A program made the position numbers and the translations under genes. The notes under the pieces were generated by a model. That model did no database searches, had not been told where the DNA came from, and was given only the letters and a program-made list of their open reading frames with translations. A DNA stretch of 64,000 nt from Saccharomycopsis crataegensis (taxonomy: Eukaryota; Ascomycota; Saccharomycetes; Ascoideales; Saccharomycopsidaceae). Below, piece after piece: positions 1-9,184 of the stretch; the stretch's first letter is position 1, and the number at the start of each line of letters is the position of its first letter. Where the stretch lies: NCBI RefSeq assembly GCF_037102585.1, contig NW_027043820.1:1026501-1090500 (forward strand), read 5' to 3'.

Positions 1-149
1 GTATCCTTTCGTTTTGAATTGATACTACTTATAGAAACGTTCTGTTCCTATTACCAGATTTAAGTCGAGTTTTTAATGAGTTGAACCAGAAACTTTGACA
101 GTATTGTCATGATTAAACCTTTTGGTTCTTAGTATAAAACCCAACAATT
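1..149 (+). ncRNA. H/ACA snoRNA-like structure in the NOG2 intron (snR191-like, 5' end outside window)
   Basis: This lies inside the NOG2 intron, which hosts H/ACA snoRNA snR191 in Saccharomyces cerevisiae. A possible H box ATAGAA is at 31-36 and an ACA box at 144-146. Between them an upper stem pairs 83-88 (GAACCA) with 123-128 (TGGTTC), capped by an inner hairpin 96-100/105-109. The bases flanking the stem, GAGT (78-81) and TAGT (130-133), would pair with the two sides of ACUA-U-G-ACUC. That is the helix 69 sequence of 25S rRNA which snR191 modifies. The pocket lies about 15 nt before ACA, as the family rule requires. A lower stem (69-77 with 134-140) has bulges. The 5' hairpin is not resolved. 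The rRNA target is from memory and the match is only four bases per arm. Confidence 0.55.
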
Positions 150-258
150 TTTTAATTCCTCACTTTTTTTTTAATTGGCTGACTGGCTGGTAATTTCAGG
201 TTGATATTCATTCATGAAAATACAAATTACCAGAAAATCACATACTAACATTATTCAG

Positions 259-963
259 GCTGCTTGGGTAAAATATCTTTCTAAGAGCTATCCAACTTTG
301 GCTTTCCATGCTTCTATCAAGAACTCATTTGGTAAAGGTTCTCTTATTCAACTTCTCAGACAATTCAAAAAACTCAAGGCTGATAAACCACAAATTTCTG
401 TTGGTTTCATTGGTTACCCAAATGTTGGTAAATCTTCAGTTATTAACTGTCTTAAATCTAAGAAAGTTGCTAACGTCGCACCAATTCCTGGGGAGACTAA
501 AGTTTGGCAATATGTTGCCTTATTGAAATCCATTTTCCTTATTGACTGTCCGGGTGTTGTTCCTCCTTCTAAGAGTGATTCTGATGCTGACATTCTTTTT
601 AGAGGTGCTGTTCGTGTGGAAAATGTTTCCAATCCTGAACAATATATCGACATTATCTTGGAAAAGGTTAAGCGCAACTATTTGGAAAGAACCTACGAAA
701 TTTCTGGTTGGAACGATTACGTTGAGTTTTTGGAAATGATTGCCAAGAAGAAGGGGAAATTGCTTAAAGGTGGTGAAGCCAATTTACCTGGTGTAGCAAA
801 ACAAGTGATTAATGATTTCAACAGAGGGAAAATTCCTTGGTTCGTCCCACCTCCGCAAGATGAGAAGAAGGAAGGTGAGAAATCAGGAAAGGAGCAAGGT
901 GATGAACCTGAACAGAAGGAAGAAGAAAAAAATGAGGAAGAATGGAAAGGTATTCAAGATTAG
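259..963 (+). CDS. NOG2: Nucleolar GTPase Nog2, 3' exon (partial)
   Basis: This encodes the C-terminal 234 residues of the circularly permuted GTPase that drives late nuclear pre-60S ribosome maturation. The exon starts after a branch point TACTAAC at 243-249 and a 3' splice site CAG at 256-258. An ATG at 214 is in frame but lies inside the intron, so I do not use it. The protein opens AAWVKYLSK, then has the P-loop GYPNVGKSS and the switch motifs GETK and DCPG. The G4 motif (NKxD) expected upstream must be in the exon outside the window, consistent with circular permutation. The tail is rich in K and E, as in Nog2. The intron exceeds 258 nt, far longer than the other introns here. Confidence 0.93.
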   Translation, partial: AAWVKYLSKSYPTLAFHASIKNSFGKGSLIQLLRQFKKLKADKPQISVGFIGYPNVGKSSVINCLKSKKVANVAPIPGETKVWQYVALLKSIFLIDCPGVVPPSKSDSDADILFRGAVRVENVSNPEQYIDIILEKVKRNYLERTYEISGWNDYVEFLEMIAKKKGKLLKGGEANLPGVAKQVINDFNRGKIPWFVPPPQDEKKEGEKSGKEQGDEPEQKEEEKNEEEWKGIQD

Positions 964-1329
964 TTTCGCTGAAACCTGGTGTCCGTTCATGTTTATAATT
1001 TAATTGTCATTTTCTAATATTTAGTTCTCTTTTTAGTTTTTCGTTTTTCTTATTTTGAATTGGGGTTTTATCTTTTTGCATTTGGTTTGATTCTCAAAAT
1101 AGATCAAATTTATTAATTTGGATACTCATTTTATTGTAAAACCCTGTTGAAATCGGCACTGTTAGAAGAATGTTAATATAATCACATGACGTTGTGTAAA
1201 TTTTTAGAACTTGCAGTTCCCTTAAAAAAAAATTGAGCGGTGCTGGTACTGTAGATAGAACACAGTCACTGCGTAATCAGATTATTATTAAAGAACAACA
1301 CAAACACATAAATTAAATAAATATATGAT
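964..1329. other. Intergenic: NOG2 3' end and MEH1 promoter
   Basis: This stretch is T-rich just after NOG2 and A-rich before MEH1. I see no RNA gene or repeat in it. Confidence 0.6.
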
Positions 1330-1785
1330 ATGGGTGCCTGTTTATCTATTTGTCTACGATACGATGAATATGGGAATGGAAATCATGAGAATGGAGAAAC
1401 TGACCCATTGATGCCGGGGAATTATGAAGATAATGGAGAGATAAGTGCCGCTAGGAGAAAAGATGAGCTTGATAAGATTGTCAATGAGACAGTAGCGAGC
1501 TTTGTTGATATCTCATCATTTTTAGACATCAAGCAGTCAGTTCCAGCGAAAGAGTTTTTAAAGGATGCGCAGAAGAAAAACTTCAGATTTGGTAATGGGA
1601 TGGTGAACCAATATGTCGCAGAAAACATTGACCAGCATTATATCAATTTAACATCAGAGTCAGTATCACCAGAAATGAAAGATAGATTAAAGAGCTGCTC
1701 TAAAGAAATCAACCAGAACTTGGAAAATCTTTTAGGTAAATTGGGTGAGGGCATGCCAAGTGGGAAAGTTGTGGGGAAACTATAA
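1330..1785 (+). CDS. MEH1: EGO complex membrane anchor, Meh1/Ego1-like
   Basis: This 151-residue protein resembles Meh1 (Ego1), the LAMTOR1-like scaffold that holds the Rag GTPases Gtr1/Gtr2 on the vacuole membrane for TORC1 signalling. It begins MGACLSICLR: Gly2 fits N-myristoylation, and Cys4 and Cys8 fit palmitoylation, the known anchoring mode. A short acidic linker follows, then a helical segment (KDELDKIVNETVASFVDIS) matching the conserved core of the family. It is slightly shorter than the S. cerevisiae protein (184 residues). The assignment rests on the N-terminus, the DIS core and the length; overall similarity is modest. Confidence 0.75.
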   Translation: MGACLSICLRYDEYGNGNHENGETDPLMPGNYEDNGEISAARRKDELDKIVNETVASFVDISSFLDIKQSVPAKEFLKDAQKKNFRFGNGMVNQYVAENIDQHYINLTSESVSPEMKDRLKSCSKEINQNLENLLGKLGEGMPSGKVVGKL

Positions 1786-2451
1786 ATGCTATAGAAATGT
1801 CCTTAATCCTCATAATAATAAGGTGTATTCTATTATAGATCTCTGTGAGGATAAACATGGGAAATCTGGAAGTTAAATTTAGGGATTTTTTACTTCACGG
1901 ATTACCCAAATTTCTAAAATTAGTGCCATTTCCATCTGAAGTGTTCATATCTCAATGGTTACTAAAGATTGTCATTGTACTATATCCACTTGAAGACATT
2001 TACACTTGGGTTTCTCAAATACATTTCATTTCAAGGGTGCTGTATATTACATAATCTCTCCCCATCTCTATTCTGTATTTTATGTTATTCTTTTTTACTT
2101 TTCTCTCTTTCTCTCTTATGGTTTTTCTTGCAGATTTTTTGTGTTATAATTGATGGTACTTGAAATAGAAGGATTGTAAAAACTTAGAGAGCCCGTCATG
2201 ATATTCTATCATGAAATTTCCAGGCAATACGTTTCCTCAAAATGAACAATTCTGTATAGTGAATCCAAATCTAAAGTTTCTAAATGATATCAGAATGAAT
2301 TAAATTATACAGGATTTACCTCTAATATAGTAACAAAGTATTGCCGCTTCTCACCACAAAAAAAAAAGAGAGGGAGACACACACAGCAATGATTGTGCAT
2401 ATTCTCAATTTGTTAAATAATAGATTATAGTTTATAACGCTTCAAAAAATG
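1786..2451. other. Intergenic between MEH1 and tRNA-Gln
   Basis: This is AT-rich sequence with only short chance reading frames. I see no supported feature. The T-run that would end tRNA-Gln transcription is read on the minus strand just left of 2452. Confidence 0.5.
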
Positions 2452-2523
2452 AGGTCGTACCCGGATTCGAACCGGGGTTGTTCGGATCAAAACCGAAAGT
2501 GATAACCACTACACTATACAACC
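2452..2523 (-). tRNA. tRNA-Gln (anticodon TTG)
   Basis: On the minus strand this is a complete 72-nt cloverleaf with no intron. The acceptor stem is GGTTGTA/TACGACC, the anticodon loop is TTTTGAT, and the T arm contains GGTTCGAATCC. It is nearly identical to the yeast tRNA-Gln(UUG) I know. A T6 run follows on the minus strand as a Pol III terminator. A dispersed repeat copy (2594 onward) sits about 70 bp on its 5' side, the usual position for yeast retroelement insertions. Confidence 0.96.
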
Positions 2524-2593
2524 TTGGTTGAAAGCAATTTTTTTAATAATTGTAATATAAATCAATGTGTATTTTGCTACGCGCACGCCATGG

Positions 2594-2653
2594 TACCGGC
2601 TTGCATGTTATTTAGAACCTCTGTGACTCGTTAATATACAATTCATTCATTCA
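2594..2653 (+). repeat. Dispersed repeat R1, copy a
   Basis: The core reads CCGGCTTGCATG, then TTTAGAACCTCTGTGACTCG, then TTAATATACAATTCATT. Three further copies are at 3109-3172, 14867-14936 and, inverted, 14539-14619. Copies a and b bracket the body repeat at 2843-3024 in direct orientation. Confidence 0.8.
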
Positions 2654-2670
2654 TACTGGTTCTTATTTGA

Positions 2671-2719
2671 TTTATTTGGTTTATTTGGTTTATTTGGTTT
2701 ATTTGGTTTATTTGGTTTA
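2671..2719 (+). repeat. TTTATTTGG minisatellite
   Basis: About five and a half tandem copies of the 9-bp unit TTTATTTGG, followed by degenerate ATTTG-type units to about 2770. Shorter related tracts occur beside the other repeat copies: ATTTG units at 3170-3190, and on the minus strand near 15064-15080. The microsatellite therefore seems to travel with the element. Confidence 0.8.
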
Positions 2720-2842
2720 CTTGATTATTTTGACTTATTTGAATTATTTGGTCTATTTGATTATTTGAATTATTTTTTTACTTGGATTCAATTATTCTAT
2801 TGATTTTCATTATTTTTATTTTTATTATTTTTATTTTTATTA

Positions 2843-3024
2843 TCCCCCAGAATTCTGATGGTCACTACATTGAAAATACTTAGTATTTGAGATATAGTGC
2901 CAAAACCCCTCAACAAAGACCTCCATCTCAGTTCATGAAGCTCCTAGTGATGGGTAATTCACTAGTGACTTCATCTCATATTTTTACATTGCACCTTTTT
3001 TCCTTAATAATCTTGATTGTTGAG
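2843..3024 (+). repeat. Dispersed repeat body B, intact copy
   Basis: This 180-bp sequence recurs in inverted orientation near 15 kb, there split into two parts (14960-15024 and 14725-14819). Recognisable shared blocks include the stretch around GAGATATAGT, TAGTGATGGGTAA and AATAATCTTGATT. It lies between R1 copies a and b, like the interior of a short non-autonomous element. There is no reading frame inside. Confidence 0.75.
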
Positions 3025-3108
3025 TTTTTTACCGGAGATGTGATTAATTCTTAAAGCAAGGAGAGTGAGGTTGTGAAAAAGTTATAGTATTTTACTTACC
3101 TATTAGAA

Positions 3109-3172
3109 AGACCGGCATGAAATGCCCGGCTTGCATGATATTTAGAACCTCTGTGGCTCGTTAATATACAAT
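3109..3172 (+). repeat. Dispersed repeat R1, copy b
   Basis: This has the same core as copy a (CCCGGCTTGCATG, then TTTAGAACCTCTGTGGCTCG) in the same orientation, 530 bp downstream. The left end carries GACCGGC, also seen in copy c and nearly in copy d, so the unit probably starts here. ATTTG repeats follow directly. Confidence 0.8.
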
Positions 3173-3226
3173 TTGATTTGATTTGATTTGGACTACTCAT
3201 TAATTTACAATTCATTTATTTATTCT

Positions 3227-3281
3227 GTCGAGAACCACTGGGGATTCCAGACATTTTGTGTCTGGTGGGTCCCAACACATT
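3227..3281 (+). repeat. Short LTR-like fragment with TG...CA ends
   Basis: This begins TGTCGAGAACC and ends CCCAACACA, with a perfect 7-bp hairpin CCAGACA/TGTCTGG inside. The ends resemble yeast LTR termini. It is too short to be a full LTR and has no second copy in the window, so the call is tentative. Confidence 0.25.
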
Positions 3282-3898
3282 CATTCATTAATAAGGAATA
3301 ATAAGCAAAAAAATATAACAAAGGGTAAAAAATAAAGTACATAAAAATATGTAGGTAAATATAAAAATAATAAAAAGGTTAGTTGAATACTAGAGTCTCA
3401 ATATGATTCATATATAACGAAACTTATGCTACAAATTTATGAATAAAGATGTAGCACAAAGACATATGGCATACAAAAACCCACCTACGAGAATGGAAGA
3501 GATTAATCATCACAAATACTTTTGCGTGCACCTCTAATGAATGATATCTTGAGCAGAAGTATGGAGCCTCTCACTGTGTATAAAACATGAAAATACATGA
3601 TTTTGTTTTCATTGGATCTGCTAACTGTTGCGTTGAATAAGATAAAACCTACTGTTAAGTAATGTATATACTCTGTAGATGCTCACTACTATGATGTAAT
3701 AGTACCTAAGATACCTTAAGCATGACTTATGCTACACAATTTTTAGTGCTTGATTATTTGGCTGCGGAGATGCATAAAAATATTAAATGCACAAAGGCTA
3801 GCCTAAAATATAATATTATTATTATTGGAACTCATATCTGGAAGAGTGTTGAAGAATATCCAGCAAAAAAATTAATACCAAACTCTCTATAAAAAAAA

Positions 3899-3992
3899 TG
3901 GTCCCTGGCGGGATCGAACCGCCGATCTTGGCGTAACAATGCTCAAAGAGCTGTTATTAGCACCACGCCTTAACCAACTGGGCCAAGGGACC
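3899..3992 (-). tRNA. tRNA-Ile (anticodon AAT) with a 20-nt intron
   Basis: On the minus strand, acceptor GGTCCCT pairs with AGGGACC, with discriminator A. The anticodon arm is TGGTG-CTAATAA-CGCCA, interrupted one base 3' of the anticodon by a 20-nt intron (3935-3954 on the plus strand). The mature RNA would be 74 nt and nearly matches S. cerevisiae tRNA-Ile(AAU), which has no intron as I recall it. A T8 run follows on the minus strand as terminator. Confidence 0.94.
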
Positions 3993-4465
3993 TTCTTGGA
4001 ACAGCAGTTCAACGTCAAAACAAGTATGTGCCAAAATAATGGTACCATCACGTTGGTATACACATAGCAACTAGTGACTTTTGTTAACGTTTTAACAGCG
4101 AGAGGTCCCTGAAATCTCTGATGAATTACATACTGTTACATTTAATTATTCTTAAATAGCATTGAATATTACTAAGAGCCAAGGCAGATGATCAATTGAT
4201 CGTTGTTATTTGAAACTTTTCACAGATGTAAATGCATGGTGTGTTTAAATTATTTTTTCTTTTACTATTCCCCTCAATATCACTAGTTACTAAGTGTTAA
4301 TTTACTTCCATTTAGAATATTTACATTCCTTCAAAAGCGTTCTACCAAAACATTGTTGGATTTATGGATACTTTTCTATTAGTGGCAATGCCCAAGGCAG
4401 CAATAGACTTGAACACTAAAATTATATATTCAACATATAGGAATTAATGTGAACACAACATTTGC
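3993..4465. other. Intergenic between tRNA-Ile and the HPM1 3' end
   Basis: Plain AT-rich sequence. I see no RNA, repeat or reading frame that I can support. Confidence 0.5.
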
Positions 4466-5485
4466 TCAATTCGTAATTGTAATTAAAGATCTATTCAATC
4501 CTCCGGTTGCGATTCTTTTCAATTCATATTTCAACCCCAATTTATCATTGTTGATTCTACCATTCAAGTACTCCAAGAACCCAAGAACTGTACCACCAAC
4601 ACCAAAATATATATCCTTAGCAGCTACCACGCATTTGCCACTCTTCAGAAGTTCAATCAAGATTTCTGATATTGTCGGGACAATGTCTGGTGAATATATG
4701 GTTTCTGATGTAAGAGTCAATGATTTGCGAGACACGTCAATGTAATTCAAGAAATCTCTACCCCAAGATCCGCTTAATATTTGCACTTCAATACTTTTTT
4801 TATCCAAATCTTCAAAAAATTTATCAATAAGCTCTCTTGTTATCTGCAATTCTGCATCTATGTCGGCATTGATTTTAAAAGACTTTTTCAACTCCTGCTT
4901 GGATTCAAGATCCAAAGAGGTGAACCAATTAATTACTAAATTTGGAACAGTCACTAATCTTAACACAGATTTATTATAGTCAGAAAGCACAAATCGCATT
5001 GGCCTGCTCTGGGTCAAGCATTCTTTGAACAAAAAGCAACTTGGAAGAGAAGTTCCACTGCCTAGCTCAATAATTTGACTAACTTCAAAAAATTCACCTG
5101 ATAAGCTTTGTAAATGAATTATCAAGTCAACAGAACATTCCCAAGTTTTCAATCCACCTTCGTAAATATATTTCTTCAAATCATCGTTACCCATCAAAGT
5201 ATCCTCCAAGTTTTCATTATAGATATTATCATCTTCAAGCATGAGTTGGTGCTTGACATCGAAAAGTTCTCTTTTATATATTTTTGAAAAAGCTTCAGAG
5301 AAAGTTAAGGGCACATCCAATAATGTTTCTAGTATTTCTTTGAGATTTAATGATGATGCTTCTATACCTTGGTCATGAGTTTTGTCAAGTGGATTAATCA
5401 CCTGCTCAGTGGAATTTTGTTGTTTCTGATTTCCTTTATCCTCGTTTTCTATATCTTCATCGTCAAAAGCGAAGCTGAAACCCAT
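4466..5485 (-). CDS. HPM1: Protein-histidine N-methyltransferase Hpm1
   Basis: This 339-residue SAM-dependent methyltransferase of the METTL18/Hpm1 family methylates a histidine of ribosomal protein Rpl3 (uL3) in yeast. It opens MGFSFAFDDED, close to the family start. The signature YEGGLKTWECS is at 108-118 and SAM-binding motif I, ELGSGTSLP, at 140-148. A later VLSDYN matches the acidic end of the second strand. Length is close to the S. cerevisiae protein (377). It is divergent to EMI1, 241 bp away. No frame breaks. Confidence 0.9.
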   Translation of the reverse strand: MGFSFAFDDEDIENEDKGNQKQQNSTEQVINPLDKTHDQGIEASSLNLKEILETLLDVPLTFSEAFSKIYKRELFDVKHQLMLEDDNIYNENLEDTLMGNDDLKKYIYEGGLKTWECSVDLIIHLQSLSGEFFEVSQIIELGSGTSLPSCFLFKECLTQSRPMRFVLSDYNKSVLRLVTVPNLVINWFTSLDLESKQELKKSFKINADIDAELQITRELIDKFFEDLDKKSIEVQILSGSWGRDFLNYIDVSRKSLTLTSETIYSPDIVPTISEILIELLKSGKCVVAAKDIYFGVGGTVLGFLEYLNGRINNDKLGLKYELKRIATGGLNRSLITITN

Positions 5486-5726
5486 CTCCTTTCTTTTTAT
5501 CCGTATTTGTTGAATCCAAGGTAGTTACAAAAGAGGAATGGCATCAGCTCGATATTTCACAGTTTTTTTTTTTTTCCTCACATGCAGGTTTCTCGGAAAC
5601 AAAATTTGATGAAAACTGAAATAATTGATGGGGCGCATGGATAGATATACAAAGTACAAGAGATATACATCAAGGCTTTTTCATGCAACGGTGGTTAAAT
5701 AATAATAATAATACAAAATTTCAAAA

Positions 5727-6131
5727 ATGGGCCAGGAACACACTGATGATCTAAGTGATGTCTTGAACATCTTCAAGGATGCCATAGAGTCACCAGCAGA
5801 TATCAACAACCAAAGAAAAGAAGACACTGTTCCAGTGAGGAAGGACCCTAAACTTGGTCAATATCCAGAGACGATGTCCTGCACGACTGCTTTTGATGAA
5901 TTGTTCGGTTGCTATTCTGTTGGTGGGCAATTCAATAATTATTACAGATATGGCGAATTGAATCCCTGTTCAGATGCTTATGAAAAGTTTTTGTTTTGTG
6001 TAAAAAATTCAACATTCGGTTCAAAAAGCGAAGAAGAGAAAAAAGCAGAAATCCAAAATTATTTTAAAAAACAGCTAATGATGACAAAGGCAAAAGGGAG
6101 CAGTGAGGATGTGTGGCAGATAAGGAAATGA
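5727..6131 (+). CDS. EMI1: Emi1-like twin-CX9C protein (DUF3128)
   Basis: A 134-residue protein with the DUF3128 pattern of yeast Emi1, needed for early meiotic gene induction and reported to affect mitochondrial function. The pattern includes GCYSVGGQ and NNYYRYG. Cysteines at 52/62 and 81/91 form two CX9C pairs, the arrangement imported into the intermembrane space by Mia40. The acidic N-terminus is poorly conserved. The stop is 184 bp from the MXR2 stop, so the genes are tail-to-tail. Confidence 0.85.
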   Translation: MGQEHTDDLSDVLNIFKDAIESPADINNQRKEDTVPVRKDPKLGQYPETMSCTTAFDELFGCYSVGGQFNNYYRYGELNPCSDAYEKFLFCVKNSTFGSKSEEEKKAEIQNYFKKQLMMTKAKGSSEDVWQIRK

Positions 6132-6315
6132 TCTGTCTTCATAAGGTCGTGCGAAATATTGGTTTTCGCTCTACTAATCGGATTTTGGTTCTTGTAAATA
6201 GGGGTTTTTATCAAAATTTTTCCATCTATATTTTTCTCATTCTTTGTGAAGAATCGCATTATTTTAATAGAAATCCTAAAAATCGTTCAAATCGTACATT
6301 AAATAAAGTCTGACG

Positions 6316-6744
6316 CTAGTTTATTTCTGGGATATCTTTACTATCCTTGAAGTTTAATGCAATTCCATTAACACAGTGTCTAGCATTTGTAGGAACATTA
6401 TAGCCTTCACCTTCAAAAATATGCCCGAGATGCGAACCACACTTACTACACATCATTTCAGTTCTGGTCATTCCAAAAGAGCTATCAGTTTTGGTGACGA
6501 TTGATCCAGGCATCGCATCATAAAAGCTTGGCCATCCACAATGACTCTTGAACTTAGTGTCCGATTTATATATAGGATTGTCACAGCCAGCACAATTATA
6601 AATCCCATCTTTCCAAAAATTATTGTATTGCGAAGTTCCTGCTCTTTCAGTACCACTCAATCTCATCACATTGAACTGACCTGGTGTCAACTTCTTCTGC
6701 CACTCCTCCATTGTTCTTTGAATTGGAAACTTAGGCATTTTCAT
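6316..6744 (-). CDS. MXR2: Methionine-R-sulfoxide reductase (MsrB)
   Basis: This reduces methionine-R-sulfoxide. From the first ATG (6744) it has 142 residues. Zinc ligands C51/C54 and C99/C102 form two CxxC pairs. SHCGWPSF carries the probable resolving C69, and ARHCVNG carries the catalytic C124. The frame stays open upstream to a TTG at 6795, right after an in-frame TAA, adding about 17 residues (ISIFQTRTSISNSNNN) that look like a weak mitochondrial presequence. S. cerevisiae Mxr2 is mitochondrial and 168 long. I take the ATG start, but non-AUG initiation is possible. Confidence 0.9.
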   Translation of the reverse strand: MKMPKFPIQRTMEEWQKKLTPGQFNVMRLSGTERAGTSQYNNFWKDGIYNCAGCDNPIYKSDTKFKSHCGWPSFYDAMPGSIVTKTDSSFGMTRTEMMCSKCGSHLGHIFEGEGYNVPTNARHCVNGIALNFKDSKDIPEIN

Positions 6745-7578
6745 ATTATTATTACTATTTGAAATACTGGTCCTTGTTTGGAATATACTAATCAATTATG
6801 TGACTTAACGACAGTCCAAACACTTGTGGCAAATCATCAGACGGAACAATGCTTGAATATAATCAAGCTAAGAGGTGCCCTTAGCAGTCACATTATCCGG
6901 GTAACGAAACATTTGAGCATATAATCCCAACTCAAAATTTTTTTCAACGACTTTTTCTTTTCCCCATTTATCAAATATCAAAGGAATAAGGAATCGAAAA
7001 AAAAAAATGCAAAATATTCTTATTTGGTATGTCTTAGCTTCTTCATTTCTTTAATTTTGAGTTGTGAGATTACTGTTTAAACTGATGATTTATAAATGCA
7101 TAGTTCAACTGATTGAATACTTGAAGATAAAAAATAGCCATTGTCTTTCGCTCCTATCTGAATAAACAGTAGTCAAACACGGCTTATTGATAGCCTAAAA
7201 AATTTCAGCAAGCTTTCTACTTCTTAATTTACTTGAATTACTAACCGTTACAGAGTATTGTTCACAATGTTAAACTGAATATTTTTATATACTCCACAAT
7301 AAGATGCTTTGCATATACCATGAATGAAAATGTAAGATACTATTTCGCGAACGTAAATACCTTTTTCCTGCTTGGATTCTGAGAATGGCAAATTTATTCT
7401 AATTAACCAATTCCTGTTTTATAATTTTTAAAAAATTCAAAGATGTGGTGAATGCAAGGGGAAACAAAATCGGATAAAAAAAAACAGCACATAGAATATC
7501 GATATCGATCGAAAAAAAAAAAAAAAATGTTCCCGAGCTTTGGAACCCCATAAAGAATATAACCCCACGTAAATTAAC
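6745..7578. other. Intergenic MXR2-ERV41 with intron-like signals
   Basis: This divergent spacer is 834 bp. It holds a good 5' splice site GTATGT at 7027-7032 and TACTAAC at 7239-7245 followed by CAG at 7251-7253. Together they form a plausible 227-nt plus-strand intron with no recognised gene around it (see findings). An A-run is at 7509-7526. Confidence 0.4.
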
Positions 7579-8681
7579 ATGGAGGAGAGAAGAAGTAAAC
7601 TGCCAGGGGGAATAAAAGTCTTTGATGCGTTTCGTATGTTCCTTCAATATACTCTTTTTAGTTTTTAATACAATATTTCTTTCTAAACTAACAAAAATAT
7701 TTAGCCAAAGTTGCAACACAGCACTCGGTCAGGTCATCAAGAGGTGGATCGTCCACCATTTTCTTAATGATCTTTGTGCTATTCATAGCCTATGTTGAAA
7801 TAGGAGATTGGTTCGATGGTACCATGGATAGAAATTTTACCGTGGATAATAATGGTGATGATTCATTGAATATTAATATTGACATAGTGGTAGCAATGCC
7901 TTGCAACTTTCTCCATACAAATGTTTTGGACTTCACTAGAGATAGAACATTAGCTGCAGACTATTTGAGTTATGAAGGTGTCAATTTTTTCATTCCTTCA
8001 ATATATTTGCTAAACGATCAGCGTCATGTGGTAACTCCTGATATGGATGAAATTATGAAAGAAAGTTTGTTAGCGGAATTCAGAATTGGGATTAGTGATC
8101 CAAACTCAGGAGCTCCTGCCTGTCACATTTTCGGGAATATCCCAGTGACCAAAGTGTCGGGAGATTTCCATATAACGGCAAAGGGATATACCTATAGGGA
8201 TTTTAGATCAAATGTACCTCCACAGGCATTGAACTTCTCCCATGTTATTTCGGAATTTTCTTTTGGTGATTTTTATCCGTTTTTACAGAATCCCCTTGAT
8301 TTCACTGCAAGAACAACGAATGCCAACATTCAAAATTATCAATACTTTCTCTCAGCTGTTCCAACACTATATAAGAGATTGGGAGTGGAGATTGACACTT
8401 ATCAGTATGCTTCAACGGAAGAGGAAAAGCTGTTCGATAACCCAGGATTGGGAATGCCTGGTATCTTCTTCAAATATGACTTTGAGGCCATTAAACTAAT
8501 AGTGGAAGATAAAAGAATTTCATTTACTGCCTTTGTTGTTAGGCTTGTAACGATTTGCGGTGGTCTTATCATCTGTTTTGGATGGGCATACAGAGGATTC
8601 GACAAATTGATTATTTTATTATTCGGTAAGAAAGTTGCAAGAAGAGGTCAAGAGAAGGCTGCGACGTTTTTAGCTACATGA
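7579..8681 (+). CDS. ERV41: COPII vesicle cargo receptor Erv41 (two exons)
   Basis: Exons 7579-7633 and 7705-8681 give 343 residues (352 in S. cerevisiae). The intron 7634-7704 has GTATGT, branch AACTAAC (7686-7692) and TTTAG. Joining the exons gives KVFDAFPKVATQHSVRSS, which matches the Erv41 start (LKTFDAFPK). Erv41 works with Erv46 in retrieval and cargo sorting between ER and Golgi. The first membrane segment follows (FLMIFVLFIAYVEI), then a large lumenal region with CHIFGNIPVTKVSG, FSFGDFYPF and MPGIFFKYDF, and a second segment near the C-terminus. A CTG codon is at residue 8. Confidence 0.92.
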
Positions 8682-9184
8682 TTATCCTCTGATTAAGTTT
8701 ATACAACATCCACAAAAAGATGCTTCAACCTGTTTTGCAATATGGTGACAATTATTGATACTTGTTTAGGAATTGAGAAAACATATTTTTTTACCCATTA
8801 ACAAAGATGGGTATCATTTGCTGCGATAATTCAGGTGGAAAGGGAACTTCTTTTTTCGTTTTTGATATTCAAGCACACTTGACTACCTGTCCACGTAGAT
8901 TTTTATATCCTGAATGAGCACTTTAGATTGAAGTTAACTTTATATAATTCACGACCCATTTTTATCTTGCTTCTTTTATTGTTATCATTTCGATACCGAA
9001 ATTAGTTGAATTAAATGAAAGATCTCTCTTTTGGCCTACCATCATCTGCATATCCTTTCCAACATCGGTATTTTTCTTCAGTTTCTTTTTTTTTTTTTTT
9101 TGTTATAGTTGAATTCCATTTCCAACTTAAAGAAGTTACTTTTAGAAATAAAAATTAGTTCGAAAAAGCTACTCTTATTTAAAA
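8682..9184. other. Intergenic: promoter of the 9185 gene
   Basis: This contains a T-run around 9088-9102, typical of a nucleosome-poor yeast promoter, and A-rich sequence before the start codon. I see nothing else. Confidence 0.5.

Noticed and set aside
214-258. ATG at 214 as the NOG2 start
   Set aside because: It lies between the intron body and a TACTAAC/CAG acceptor; homology to Nog2 begins exactly after the CAG at 258.
1845-2054. 69-codon frame after MEH1
   Set aside because: No family features, non-ATG start in the frame, composition like the flanking AT-rich spacer.
7007-7253. U3 snoRNA gene with intron
   Set aside because: The intron signals fit, but exon sequence shows none of the U3 boxes or pairing segments.
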